Position numbers and translations under genes: made by a program. A stretch of 6,065 nucleotides of DNA from Methylophilaceae bacterium. Lineage in GTDB: Bacteria > Pseudomonadota > Gammaproteobacteria > Burkholderiales > Methylophilaceae. The DNA lies in assembly GCA_025362115.1 (NCBI GenBank), contig JANYIK010000194.1, forward strand, positions 1-6,065, read 5' to 3'. A model generated the notes under the pieces. It had not been told where the DNA came from, did no database searches, and saw nothing but the letters and a program-made list of their open reading frames with translations. This document shows positions 1-5,779 of this stretch, in pieces (positions within the stretch are counted from its first letter, which is position 1; each line of letters starts with the position of its first letter).

Positions 1-1
1 G

Positions 2-499
2 CCGACGCCCGATTTGAGCGCGGTGAAGCTTCCGCGTGGCAAGGTCATGTATGGCAAGGCGAGCACTATTTTAAAAAATACCGCAGAAACAAACGACGCC
101 AGCTTTTCGATTCAGCAGGGCAAGATAACCATTATTCCTAAAAAGGAATATCTACCTGGCGAGCGCGTCGTGCTCACGTATAAGACCGGTATGCTCGGCA
201 CGCCGACACAAACGACCGAAGGTGTGAATATTAAGTGCCTGCTGAATCCGAATATTAAGATCGGCGGACAGATCCAGATCGACAACGCATCGGTCGAACA
301 AATGAAGATTGCCTATAACGACAAGGGCACCTCGACTAACACGCCATCACTCCTAAGCCTCGATGGGGTTTACTACGTCCAGACGATCAGATATGTTGGG
401 GACACAAGGGGCAATGATTGGTACTGTGATCTCAAGACGCTGCTAATTAGCACAACGTCGAATCCGCGAAACGCGGTTCAACCAGGTTTCGGAGAGTGA
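2..499 (+). CDS. Phage baseplate hub protein, C-terminal part (5' end outside window)
   Basis: The frame is open from the first bases of the window, so the gene very likely begins upstream. An internal TTG at 14 has no ribosome binding site and is probably not the start. The visible part is about 165 residues. Its segments 'GKITIIPKKEYLPGE', 'GTPTQTTEGVNIKCLLNP' and 'IKIGGQIQIDNAS' are the pattern I know from hub proteins encoded just before the spike in myophages (a functional counterpart of gpD/gp44-type hubs). The protein would form the ring to which the spike is attached at the tail end. The C-terminus ends in a low-complexity tail (about the last 15 residues). The stop at 497-499 lies one base before the spike ATG, so the two are probably co-translated. 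The family is assigned from remembered motifs and gene order rather than from a catalytic signature. The missing N-terminus prevents a length comparison. Confidence 0.75.
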   Translation, partial: PTPDLSAVKLPRGKVMYGKASTILKNTAETNDASFSIQQGKITIIPKKEYLPGERVVLTYKTGMLGTPTQTTEGVNIKCLLNPNIKIGGQIQIDNASVEQMKIAYNDKGTSTNTPSLLSLDGVYYVQTIRYVGDTRGNDWYCDLKTLLISTTSNPRNAVQPGFGE

Positions 500-500
500 A

Positions 501-1214
501 ATGTCGAGCAGAGACAACCTATATGATGACCCAGAGGAGTCGCTCCGCATAGCTCTGACAGGTTGGCAGTCGCGCATGTGGACCGCGATGCCAGGTATCG
601 TCGTGGATTTCGATTCATCGTCGATGACGGCAACTATCCAGCCATCTATCCAAGGTGAAATCGAAGACGAGTTCGGAAAGACAACCTACGTCAATTTGCC
701 GACGCTCATACATTGTCCCGTCGTATTCCCTCAAGGCGGCGGTTTCGTTTTCACGATGCCGATCACGACCGGCGACGAGGTGCTTATCATATTCGGCTCT
801 CGCTGTATCGACTCATGGTGGCAGTCGAGCGGTATTCAAAAGGCGGCAGAGTTTAGGATGCACGATCTTTCGGACGGTTTTTGTTTGCCCGGTCCGTTTT
901 CTAAACCAAAGGCTCCGGTCGGTGTCAGCACAACCAATGCGCAGCTTCGCACGCTCGCTGGTACGTCGTTTATTGAACTCACTCCGGCAGGGCAAATCAA
1001 TCTCGTTTCGCCGACCGGTATCAATATCACTGGGCCTACGTCGATCACTGGACCGTTGACTCTAGCTGGCGCAGTTGCGGTGACGGGCAATATCAGCTCT
1101 ACTGGATCAGTATCGGCATCGATCATTGCCACGACCTCGGGCATTGGCCTGGCGACGCACAAGCATCCAGGGGTCACAACGGGTTCAGGCACAAGCGGAG
1201 CGGCTATACCATGA
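501..1214 (+). CDS. Gp138-like baseplate spike (cell-puncturing, gpV-type) protein
   Basis: This 237-residue protein forms the central trimeric spike that breaches the outer membrane when the tail contracts. Residues about 25-110 match the Gp138 N-terminal (OB-fold) layout: 'MPGIVVDFD', 'TATIQPSI', 'CPVVFPQGGG', 'GDEVLIIF' and 'WWQSSG'. They are followed by the family-typical 'HDLSDGF' near residue 121. Residues about 150-215 are short Gly/Thr/Ser/Ile repeats ('INITGPTSITGPLTLAG'), as expected for an intertwined beta-helix. The C-terminus has 'HKH' at 220-222 followed by a Gly/Ser-rich end; in P2 gpV and phi92 gp138 tips an HxH motif binds an iron ion at the apex. The ATG follows GGAGAG at 491-496 at short spacing. 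The stop overlaps the next start (ATGA, 1211-1214). No enzymatic lysozyme domain is present. Identification is strong; iron binding is inferred from the motif. Confidence 0.92.
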   Translation: MSSRDNLYDDPEESLRIALTGWQSRMWTAMPGIVVDFDSSSMTATIQPSIQGEIEDEFGKTTYVNLPTLIHCPVVFPQGGGFVFTMPITTGDEVLIIFGSRCIDSWWQSSGIQKAAEFRMHDLSDGFCLPGPFSKPKAPVGVSTTNAQLRTLAGTSFIELTPAGQINLVSPTGINITGPTSITGPLTLAGAVAVTGNISSTGSVSASIIATTSGIGLATHKHPGVTTGSGTSGAAIP

Positions 1215-1576
1215 GATATCGAAAACTCGACGCCGACGATGACTATCAGTTTGGAAACGGTCTCAAGGATTTTCACATCAACATTCCCGAGGCCGTCGGT
1301 CAGGCGTGCGTGACGCGCGTGAAACTGATCGAGGGAGAATGGTTTTTGGATCTCAGCGATGGGACGGCAATGTTCACGGGCGTCATGGGCAAACGATCAA
1401 AAGAGCAGGCCGACAACACGATTAGACGACGGCTGCAGCTCACTCAGGGGTTCACTGGGATTGCCGAATTTGACAGCTCGATCAATGGCGACAATCGTGA
1501 GTACAAGGTTAGATGCTCGATTGACACGATCTATGGGCCGACGTCTCTTGATCGACTTGACTGGATTAATTTTTAG
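1211..1576 (+). CDS. Baseplate wedge protein, gp25-like/Mu gp46-like
   Basis: This 121-residue protein is the likely wedge component that connects the baseplate hub and sheath. The sequence opens with 'MRYRKLDADDDYQFGNG', and 'EAVGQACVTRVKLIEGEWFLD' spans about residues 27-47. Both are characteristic of the small wedge protein placed between spike and J-like genes in many myophages, with the conserved GEWFLD followed by 'GTAMFTGVMGK'. The C-terminal half ('IRRRLQLTQGFTGIAEF', 'RCSIDTIYG') fits the usual beta-rich end. The length is normal for the family. The start codon overlaps the spike stop by four bases and has a GCGGAG site at 1195-1200, so translational coupling is likely. The exact family name (gp25-like or a DUF) cannot be settled by eye, but the role is well supported by motif and position. 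Confidence 0.85.
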   Translation: MRYRKLDADDDYQFGNGLKDFHINIPEAVGQACVTRVKLIEGEWFLDLSDGTAMFTGVMGKRSKEQADNTIRRRLQLTQGFTGIAEFDSSINGDNREYKVRCSIDTIYGPTSLDRLDWINF

Positions 1577-1590
1577 ACTGGAGTTATGGA

Positions 1591-2772
1591 ATGCCTATCG
1601 ACATCAATACGCTGATGACCTTCGACTCATCGGGGTTTCAATACAAGGACTATCCGACATTCCTTCAGGCCGTAAAAGAACTGTATCAAGGCATTTACGG
1701 CGTCGACATATATCTCGAACCGGACTCTCAAGACGGCGCCCTAGTTGCGGCACAGGCGAAGGCCATGTACGACGTGGCGGCAAAGGTTGCCGTGACGATA
1801 GCGTCGTTCTCGCCAGACAACGCTCAAGATAGCCTGCTCGCACGACTTGTGAAGATCAACGGCCTGCGAAAGCGCAGCGCCACGAAGTCAACGGTCGACC
1901 TGAATATCATCGGTCAATCCGCCACGAACGTAACGAACGGTATTGCGATAGACTCTCTCAATCAAAAATGGTTGCTACCGAGTTTTACGATACCGATGGG
2001 CGGCGCGATAACGGTAACCGCAACCGCTGAAAAGTATGGCGCAGTTACGGCTGAGATCGGCACCATCAACAAGATTTTCACGACTACCCTTGGTTGGCAG
2101 TCTGTCACAAACCCTGCGCTTCCTATCGAAGGAGTTGCCGTCGAGAGTGACGCGGCCCTTAGAATAAGGCAGGCGAAATCTACCGCCATTCCTTCTCTTA
2201 CGGTCATGGAGGGTATCGAGGGCGCAGTCGCTAACGTGACCGGCGTGAGTGATGTGCGAGGATATCAGAATCTATTGAAAATCACCGATGGCAATGGTCT
2301 ACCGCCGAATAGTTCTGCGATCGTAGTCGTCGGCGGCGCGACTTCGGAGATAGCTCAGGCGCTACAGGTCAAGAAAACGCCTGGCTCCACTCTTTTCGGC
2401 TCGACGACATACAATGTATATGACTCTCACGGTATGCCACTGACGATCAGATTCATTCGAGCGACTCGGGCAACGATAGGGTGTCGCATCACGCTCGTCG
2501 CGAAAAATGGATGGACGACCGATTTCGAGCCACAGATTGCGGCGGCGGTATCGCTAGTCATTAATAATTTCAAGATCGGCAAAGAGATTTTACTCACCAA
2601 GCTTTTCTCACCGGCCTATTTGGCCAACTCTGCCGCTGGACAGACTTACGATATATCGACGATTGAGCTGCGAAAAAACGCCGGTCTCTACTCACAGAGC
2701 TCGGTCATGATAAATTTCGACGAGTATGGTTTCTCTGATCCGGCATTAGATATCAGCTTCGTGGTGACGTAA
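1591..2772 (+). CDS. Baseplate J-like wedge protein
   Basis: This 393-residue protein belongs to the baseplate J family (P2 gpJ, Mu gp47, T4 gp6 counterparts). It forms the wedge ring that drives the baseplate conformational change. An N-terminal helical part (1-95) contains 'DSQDGALVAAQAKAMYD' and 'LLARLVKINGLRKR'. A beta-rich core (100-185) includes 'ATAEKYGAVTAEIGTINKI', which is followed by the family signature 'GWQSVTNPA' and 'ESDAALRIRQAKS' near 168-197, then 'GVSDVRGYQN' at 218-227. The length is within the usual range. The ATG is preceded by TGGAG at 1579-1583 with a 7-base spacer. The gene lies 14 bases after the wedge gene, and its stop overlaps the next start (TAATG). There are no internal stops or frameshifts. 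This assignment is among the safest in the window. Confidence 0.95.
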   Translation: MPIDINTLMTFDSSGFQYKDYPTFLQAVKELYQGIYGVDIYLEPDSQDGALVAAQAKAMYDVAAKVAVTIASFSPDNAQDSLLARLVKINGLRKRSATKSTVDLNIIGQSATNVTNGIAIDSLNQKWLLPSFTIPMGGAITVTATAEKYGAVTAEIGTINKIFTTTLGWQSVTNPALPIEGVAVESDAALRIRQAKSTAIPSLTVMEGIEGAVANVTGVSDVRGYQNLLKITDGNGLPPNSSAIVVVGGATSEIAQALQVKKTPGSTLFGSTTYNVYDSHGMPLTIRFIRATRATIGCRITLVAKNGWTTDFEPQIAAAVSLVINNFKIGKEILLTKLFSPAYLANSAAGQTYDISTIELRKNAGLYSQSSVMINFDEYGFSDPALDISFVVT

Positions 2773-3434
2773 TGGCGGTCAACGACTATCTAAACCTCAT
2801 ACCGTCTCAGCATCGAAGTCGACCTAAGTTCATGGCTATCGTGGGGTTCTTCGCGACGATATATCAGAAAATGATAGATATACTTACGATGACCGAGTCA
2901 ATGTACGATATCGATTTCGCCGTCGGGGTCCAGTTAGACTTCATCGGCGAATGGGTCGGCATATCTCGAAACGTGTCTATTCCTGTAACTGGACTTTATT
3001 TTTCTTTTGACGATGTGATAACCGATGGTTGGGACCTTGGGCTCTGGCGCGGTGAGAACGAGCCGACCACGATCACGAGACTACCCGACGAGCAGTATCG
3101 CACGCTGCTGAAGGCAAAGATCGCCGCAAATAACTGGGACGGCACGACTGAAAACGCGTATGCTATTTGGTCATCGGTTTTCGTATCCCCTCAGATATTA
3201 ATTCAAGACAACCAGGACCTAAGTTACGATTTTGCATTTGTCGGTGGGATGATCGACTCACTCACGCTGGCCCTTTTGACGCGTGGTTATATTCCTTTAA
3301 AACCCGAGGGCATCACGATTGCGAAATACATCGTGCCGATTGACAGCGGACGTTTATTTGCGTGGGATACTGATAATGCCTATCTAGCGGGGTGGGACAC
3401 TGGTTCATTTGGCACAGAAATAATGCCGCTCTAA
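2772..3434 (+). CDS. DUF2612-type tail/baseplate protein
   Basis: This 220-residue protein takes the position of P2 gpI/Mu gp48, directly after the J-like gene and before the fibre. It probably joins the wedge to the fibre. Recognisable pieces are the N-terminal helices with 'GVQLDFIGEWVGISR' (52-66), 'LPDEQYRTLLKAKIAANNWDGT' split around 104-125, and aromatic-rich motifs at 77-92 and 196-213. This set matches DUF2612 proteins of myophages as I remember them. Its biochemical role is not established beyond structural association. The start overlaps the J-like stop and has only a weak purine stretch upstream, so expression probably depends on coupling. Its stop is 17 bases before the fibre ATG. 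The two aromatic motifs resemble each other and may be an internal repeat. Confidence 0.88.
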   Translation: MAVNDYLNLIPSQHRSRPKFMAIVGFFATIYQKMIDILTMTESMYDIDFAVGVQLDFIGEWVGISRNVSIPVTGLYFSFDDVITDGWDLGLWRGENEPTTITRLPDEQYRTLLKAKIAANNWDGTTENAYAIWSSVFVSPQILIQDNQDLSYDFAFVGGMIDSLTLALLTRGYIPLKPEGITIAKYIVPIDSGRLFAWDTDNAYLAGWDTGSFGTEIMPL

Positions 3435-3451
3435 ACGAGGAGTTTTTTTAA

Positions 3452-4543
3452 ATGTCTGTAAATAATTTTTTACCATTCTGCGAGACCGACACCGGCACCA
3501 ATCTTTTGACCGATGCGGAGTATTCGGTCGATAGCGGACGAACCGCTGGCAACGTGCCAGGCATCGCAAGGTCTAAGCTAGTCAATAAGGCGTTACGACA
3601 GTCCAATGCAGTAACTTCTCAGCTCGCACAACTTGTGGCGAACATGACCGGTCAAGATATATTAGACGACGGCAATACAAGCAAACTTCTATCTCAGATT
3701 TCAGCATCTTTAATGAGACTCCCGAGAAAGTTCAATGTCATAACCGGAGCAGGAGGTTATACTTTTTCGACTCAGTATTATTTTTTCGTCACTTCGGCGT
3801 CGGCAAGCGTCGGCGCGGTATATACCAATAGCGGATCATCATTCACCGTAGTGTCTACCATTGCGAGTGGCACACTGTTAGCGATGACGGCGACTGGCGA
3901 TCCGGCGGCATCGGGTTTATTTACCAAAACTTCAGGCACCGGCGATGCAACAATCACGTTCTATGCGTTTCGAAAACCGACATTGAAAGTCAGATTGGTC
4001 GGTGGTGGTGGTGGTGGTGGTCCAGGTGGAACTGCGGGCACCGGAGCGCCAGGCACAGACGGTAGTGTCACCACGTTTGGCGGCACTATTTTTGTTGCGA
4101 ATGGCGGTCTCGGCGGCGGTTCGGGCGGTTCGGGTCAAGGCGCTGGCGGTGCGGCCAGTAGTTCAATATCCGCTGCTTTTTTAATCAACGGCGCAAGAGG
4201 CGGCTACGGTGATTTTTCTGGGACATCGGCTCCTGGCGCTTATGTGCCTGGAGGAATGGGCGGAGCTAGTCTATTTGGCGGCGGCGGCGCTAATTTTATT
4301 GCTACAGGCTATGACGGCACCGGATATGGATCGGGCGGCGGAGGCGGCGGGCTGGCCTCTGGGTTAATCAGTGTCTATGCTGGCGGCGGCGGCGGTGCGG
4401 GCGCTTACGCAGAAGGAATTATCGAAAACCCTAACGCTACTTACAGTGGTCTTATTGGCAGCGGAGGCGCTGGGTCTGGCGGTGCAGTGACGGTGGGCGG
4501 CGCGGGTGCTAGCGGCGCGGTTGTCGTTTTGCAGGAATATTGA
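3452..4543 (+). CDS. Tail fibre with glycine-rich receptor-binding C-terminus
   Basis: This 363-residue protein is the likely host-recognition fibre. Residues 1-90 ('NLLTDAEYSVDSGR', 'IARSKLVNKALRQ', 'ANMTGQDILDDGN') are the conserved attachment region found at the N-terminus of many phage tail fibres. Residues about 95-175 form a beta-rich linker with 'YTNSGSSFTVV' and 'ASGLFTKTSGTGDATITF', a module seen in unrelated phage fibres. From about 178 to the end the protein is glycine-rich, with seven consecutive Gly at 184-190 and further Gly runs near 275-300 and 311-316. It ends in 'GASGAVVVLQEY', the usual end of the glycine-rich fibre domain. Such regions can pack as polyglycine-II helices, as in the S16 gp38 adhesin. 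CGAGGAG at 3436-3442 supports the start. No chaperone-like gene follows. The receptor cannot be predicted. Confidence 0.9.
   Translation: MSVNNFLPFCETDTGTNLLTDAEYSVDSGRTAGNVPGIARSKLVNKALRQSNAVTSQLAQLVANMTGQDILDDGNTSKLLSQISASLMRLPRKFNVITGAGGYTFSTQYYFFVTSASASVGAVYTNSGSSFTVVSTIASGTLLAMTATGDPAASGLFTKTSGTGDATITFYAFRKPTLKVRLVGGGGGGGPGGTAGTGAPGTDGSVTTFGGTIFVANGGLGGGSGGSGQGAGGAASSSISAAFLINGARGGYGDFSGTSAPGAYVPGGMGGASLFGGGGANFIATGYDGTGYGSGGGGGGLASGLISVYAGGGGGAGAYAEGIIENPNATYSGLIGSGGAGSGGAVTVGGAGASGAVVVLQEY
4001..4021 (+). repeat. (GGT)7 trinucleotide tract in the fibre gene
   Basis: Seven identical GGT triplets in a row encode Gly184-Gly190 of the tail fibre, at the start of its glycine-rich half. Elsewhere in the domain glycine is encoded by a mixture dominated by GGC with GGA and GGG, so the uniform run stands out as a simple repeat. 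Slippage here would add or remove whole glycines without shifting the frame. Confidence 0.85.
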
Positions 4544-4551
4544 GGTGTAAA

Positions 4552-4737
4552 ATGAACGAAGAACTGATCGAGTTTCAAATGCAGAAGATCGACGAGCGAT
4601 TTGATCGTATCGAGAAGATGATCGAGAAATTACTGGCCTCGATTGATGCGTTGAAAAGCTTTCGATATCAAATCGTGGGCGGCGCAGTTGTTCTAAGCGC
4701 ACTGGTATCATTCGCTATAGAGTTTTTAAAAAAATAA
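4552..4737 (+). CDS. Small coiled-coil plus single-TM membrane protein (XhlA/holin-like layout)
   Basis: This 61-residue protein has two clear parts. Residues 1-36 form a charged amphipathic helix with hydrophobic residues at heptad-like spacing ('RFDRIEKMIEKLLASIDAL'), suited to a coiled coil. Residues about 41-58 are a single hydrophobic segment ('IVGGAVVLSALVSFAIEF'), followed by a terminal KK. This layout resembles XhlA-type lysis membrane proteins encoded near holins and endolysins, but short phage membrane proteins often look alike, so homology is unproven. A role in membrane permeabilisation or holin assistance is inferred from layout and position. Orientation is uncertain because positive charges flank the helix on both sides. 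The ATG at 4552 is chosen because GAGGTG (4542-4547) lies at proper spacing; an in-frame TTG at 4540 lies before that site and cannot use it. The site overlaps the fibre stop. Confidence 0.82.
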   Translation: MNEELIEFQMQKIDERFDRIEKMIEKLLASIDALKSFRYQIVGGAVVLSALVSFAIEFLKK

Positions 4738-4742
4738 ACCAC

Positions 4743-4749
4743 AAGGAGG
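4743..4749 (+). promoter_or_regulatory. Strong ribosome binding site for a GTG-started gene
   Basis: AAGGAGG, a near-perfect Shine-Dalgarno match, lies five bases before the GTG at 4755. It decides that GTG start; there is no competing ATG in frame nearby. Confidence 0.8.
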
Positions 4750-4754
4750 TTTTC

Positions 4755-4973
4755 GTGGAGATCGTTGATCAAAAAATAGGTTCAGAGGGCGAAGTAAAGG
4801 TCGAGTTGATTGATAAGAAACTGAAAGTCACCGTGACCTATGTAGGCACCGATGCGACCGGCGAGGTGTCTCTCGCGATCAATGCGAAGGCGTTTCTCGA
4901 CAAACTAAAGGCCGTCATCCCAGGGTCACTTGATGACTACATCATCGATGCAGCAGAGGCGGCGTTACCCTAA
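4755..4973 (+). CDS. Small conserved-looking phage protein of unknown function
   Basis: This 72-residue protein starts with GTG, and its translation is well supported by the AAGGAGG site just upstream. I do not recognise a named family, although similar short proteins ('KIGSEGEVKVELIDKKL' followed by alternating beta-type residues) occur in phage late regions as far as I recall. Residues 1-45 look like beta strands: charged and hydrophobic residues alternate in 'EVKVELIDKKLKVTVTYVG' and 'GEVSLAINA'. Residues about 46-72 look like two helices around 'AVIPGSLDDYIIDAAEAAL'. There is no signal peptide, membrane helix or cysteine, so it is probably a soluble cytoplasmic or virion protein. The stop is directly followed by the ATG of the next gene with no gap, indicating coupled expression. 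The function is not inferable from sequence alone. Confidence 0.82.
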   Translation: MEIVDQKIGSEGEVKVELIDKKLKVTVTYVGTDATGEVSLAINAKAFLDKLKAVIPGSLDDYIIDAAEAALP

Positions 4974-5339
4974 ATGCCAGCCGATACCATCGACATCACG
5001 GACACCGTTGAGAAGATGCGCCTCACTTTTGTTGAGTGGGGCGTTGGATTTGTTTACGGTCAAGAGATTGCTATTCCTGGTATGGAGTGGCTTGCTCTAC
5101 CCGTGGTGTCTGACATTGATAAGGCGATCATACGAATGGTTATTGAGCATCTTTCGAAATCAGTTGTAATGGGGGGCTTTTTCGGAAACACGGCCCTCCG
5201 AAAACCGGCAGAGGCAATGGACTATGTGGCCGCCGTCAATGCCGTCGATCAACTTTCGGCCACGGCAACGGATGACGACTATGAGAAACTTACTCGCGCC
5301 AAAATGGATGCGTTTCGCATCGCTGTCTCTGTTACTTAG
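4974..5339 (+). CDS. Unknown phage protein, hydrophobic centre, lysis-region context
   Basis: This 121-residue protein abuts the stop of the preceding gene. There is only a weak GAGG upstream, so re-initiation by coupled ribosomes is likely. I do not recognise a defined domain. Residues about 17-71 are rich in aromatic and aliphatic residues ('LTFVEWGVGFVYG', 'GMEWLALPVVSDI', 'AIIRMVIEHLSKSVVMGGFF') but are broken by charges and Pro/Gly. They suit membrane-associated or buried amphipathic helices better than clear membrane spans. Residues about 73-121 are helical and more polar ('ALRKPAEAMDYVAAVNAVDQL', 'YEKLTRAKMDAF'). A holin-like or membrane-associated lysis role is possible because of its neighbours, but a structural accessory role is equally open. 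Its last 59 bases overlap the lipoprotein gene in another frame. Confidence 0.8.
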   Translation: MPADTIDITDTVEKMRLTFVEWGVGFVYGQEIAIPGMEWLALPVVSDIDKAIIRMVIEHLSKSVVMGGFFGNTALRKPAEAMDYVAAVNAVDQLSATATDDDYEKLTRAKMDAFRIAVSVT

Positions 5340-5715
5340 CGCGTGCACGCCGCAACCTCCTGATATATATGTGTTTGAGCATTTAGCCCAACGTCTATCG
5401 ACCGACGCCGTCACGGGGCACATCATCCTATCGTCTAACCCAGTATGTATGAAAGAAATCAACGAACCTGAGTGCGGTCACGGTGTCGCGATCATGTCGC
5501 AGAAGCAGATTTTTGTCGGTGAAAAAAAACTCTATTCAAAAAAATCGTGGAGTCAGCTTCGTCGTGAGTCGGTCTATTTGCCGGCCATTGAGTCATACGC
5601 GCCGCTCGCGACCTATGTCATCAATTCCTGCGAGGCAAATAACTGCAACGATCAAGTGACTCGTTTCAAGGTCAAGATCGACGAACTCAAGTCCATCGGT
5701 ACGCTCATCAAGTAG
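5281..5715 (+). CDS. Small phage lipoprotein with four extra cysteines
   Basis: The frame encodes a 144-residue lipoprotein precursor from ATG 5281. The N-terminus is basic ('MRNLLAPKWMR'), then a short hydrophobic core leads into the lipobox 'LLSAC', with Cys22 as the expected lipidated residue. Thr23 follows, so no Asp retention signal is seen and outer-membrane sorting is expected. After the lipobox there are Cys56, Cys65, Cys117 and Cys122, which could form disulfides in the periplasm. Charged and aromatic stretches include 'KSWSQLRRESVYLP'. No second membrane helix is present. The gene starts inside the preceding one in the +1 frame, and the endolysin follows, which recalls the placement of Rz1-type outer-membrane spanins. 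The protein is longer and less Pro-rich than Rz1, and no typical inner-membrane partner is seen. A surface-exclusion lipoprotein is the alternative. The start at 5281 (GGAT upstream) is preferred over ATG 5224, which would bury the signal peptide; ATG 5308 is possible. Confidence 0.8.
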   Translation: MRNLLAPKWMRFASLSLLLSACTPQPPDIYVFEHLAQRLSTDAVTGHIILSSNPVCMKEINEPECGHGVAIMSQKQIFVGEKKLYSKKSWSQLRRESVYLPAIESYAPLATYVINSCEANNCNDQVTRFKVKIDELKSIGTLIK

Positions 5716-5719
5716 CTGG

Positions 5720-5747
5720 TTTAATCGCGCCGCGTTGTCTGATTAAA
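5720..5747. repeat. 7-bp inverted repeat (TTTAATC / GATTAAA), weak hairpin
   Basis: Perfect arms at 5720-5726 and 5741-5747 flank a 14-base GC-rich loop. The stem is AT-rich and is not followed by a T-run, so it is a poor intrinsic terminator. It could be a protein-binding site or a minor RNA hairpin just after the lipoprotein stop. Confidence 0.4.
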
Positions 5748-5779
5748 ACGCCTATCTTGCATTATTGAATCTCATTGGC

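Noticed and set aside
14..16. TTG as the true start of the hub gene
   Set aside because: The frame is open upstream to the window edge, there is no ribosome binding site, and the segment looks like the middle of a longer hub protein.
836..1276. 146-codon open frame on the minus strand
   Set aside because: It is antisense to the well-supported spike and wedge genes, has biased low-complexity content and resembles no family; it is a shadow of the sense codons.
3932..4184. Open frames on both strands across the glycine-rich fibre region
   Set aside because: They arise from the GGT/GGC repeats, giving poly-Thr or poly-Val runs, and are artefacts of the repeat.
4540..4551. TTG at 4540 as start of the coiled-coil membrane protein
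   Set aside because: It precedes or overlaps the GAGGTG site that correctly serves ATG 4552, and would add only four residues of no clear meaning.
4721..4737. T-run/A-run as an intrinsic terminator
   Set aside because: It lies within the coding end of the membrane protein gene, has no GC stem, and the next gene follows closely with a strong ribosome binding site.
5224..5280. ATG 5224 as start of the lipoprotein
   Set aside because: It would place about 20 extra polar residues before the signal peptide and has no clear ribosome binding site.
5160..5462. 100-codon minus-strand frame across the lipoprotein region
   Set aside because: It is antisense to two supported genes and has no recognisable domain or ribosome binding site.
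5720..5747. Inverted repeat as a rho-independent terminator
   Set aside because: The stem is short and AT-rich, with a 14-base loop and no following T-run.
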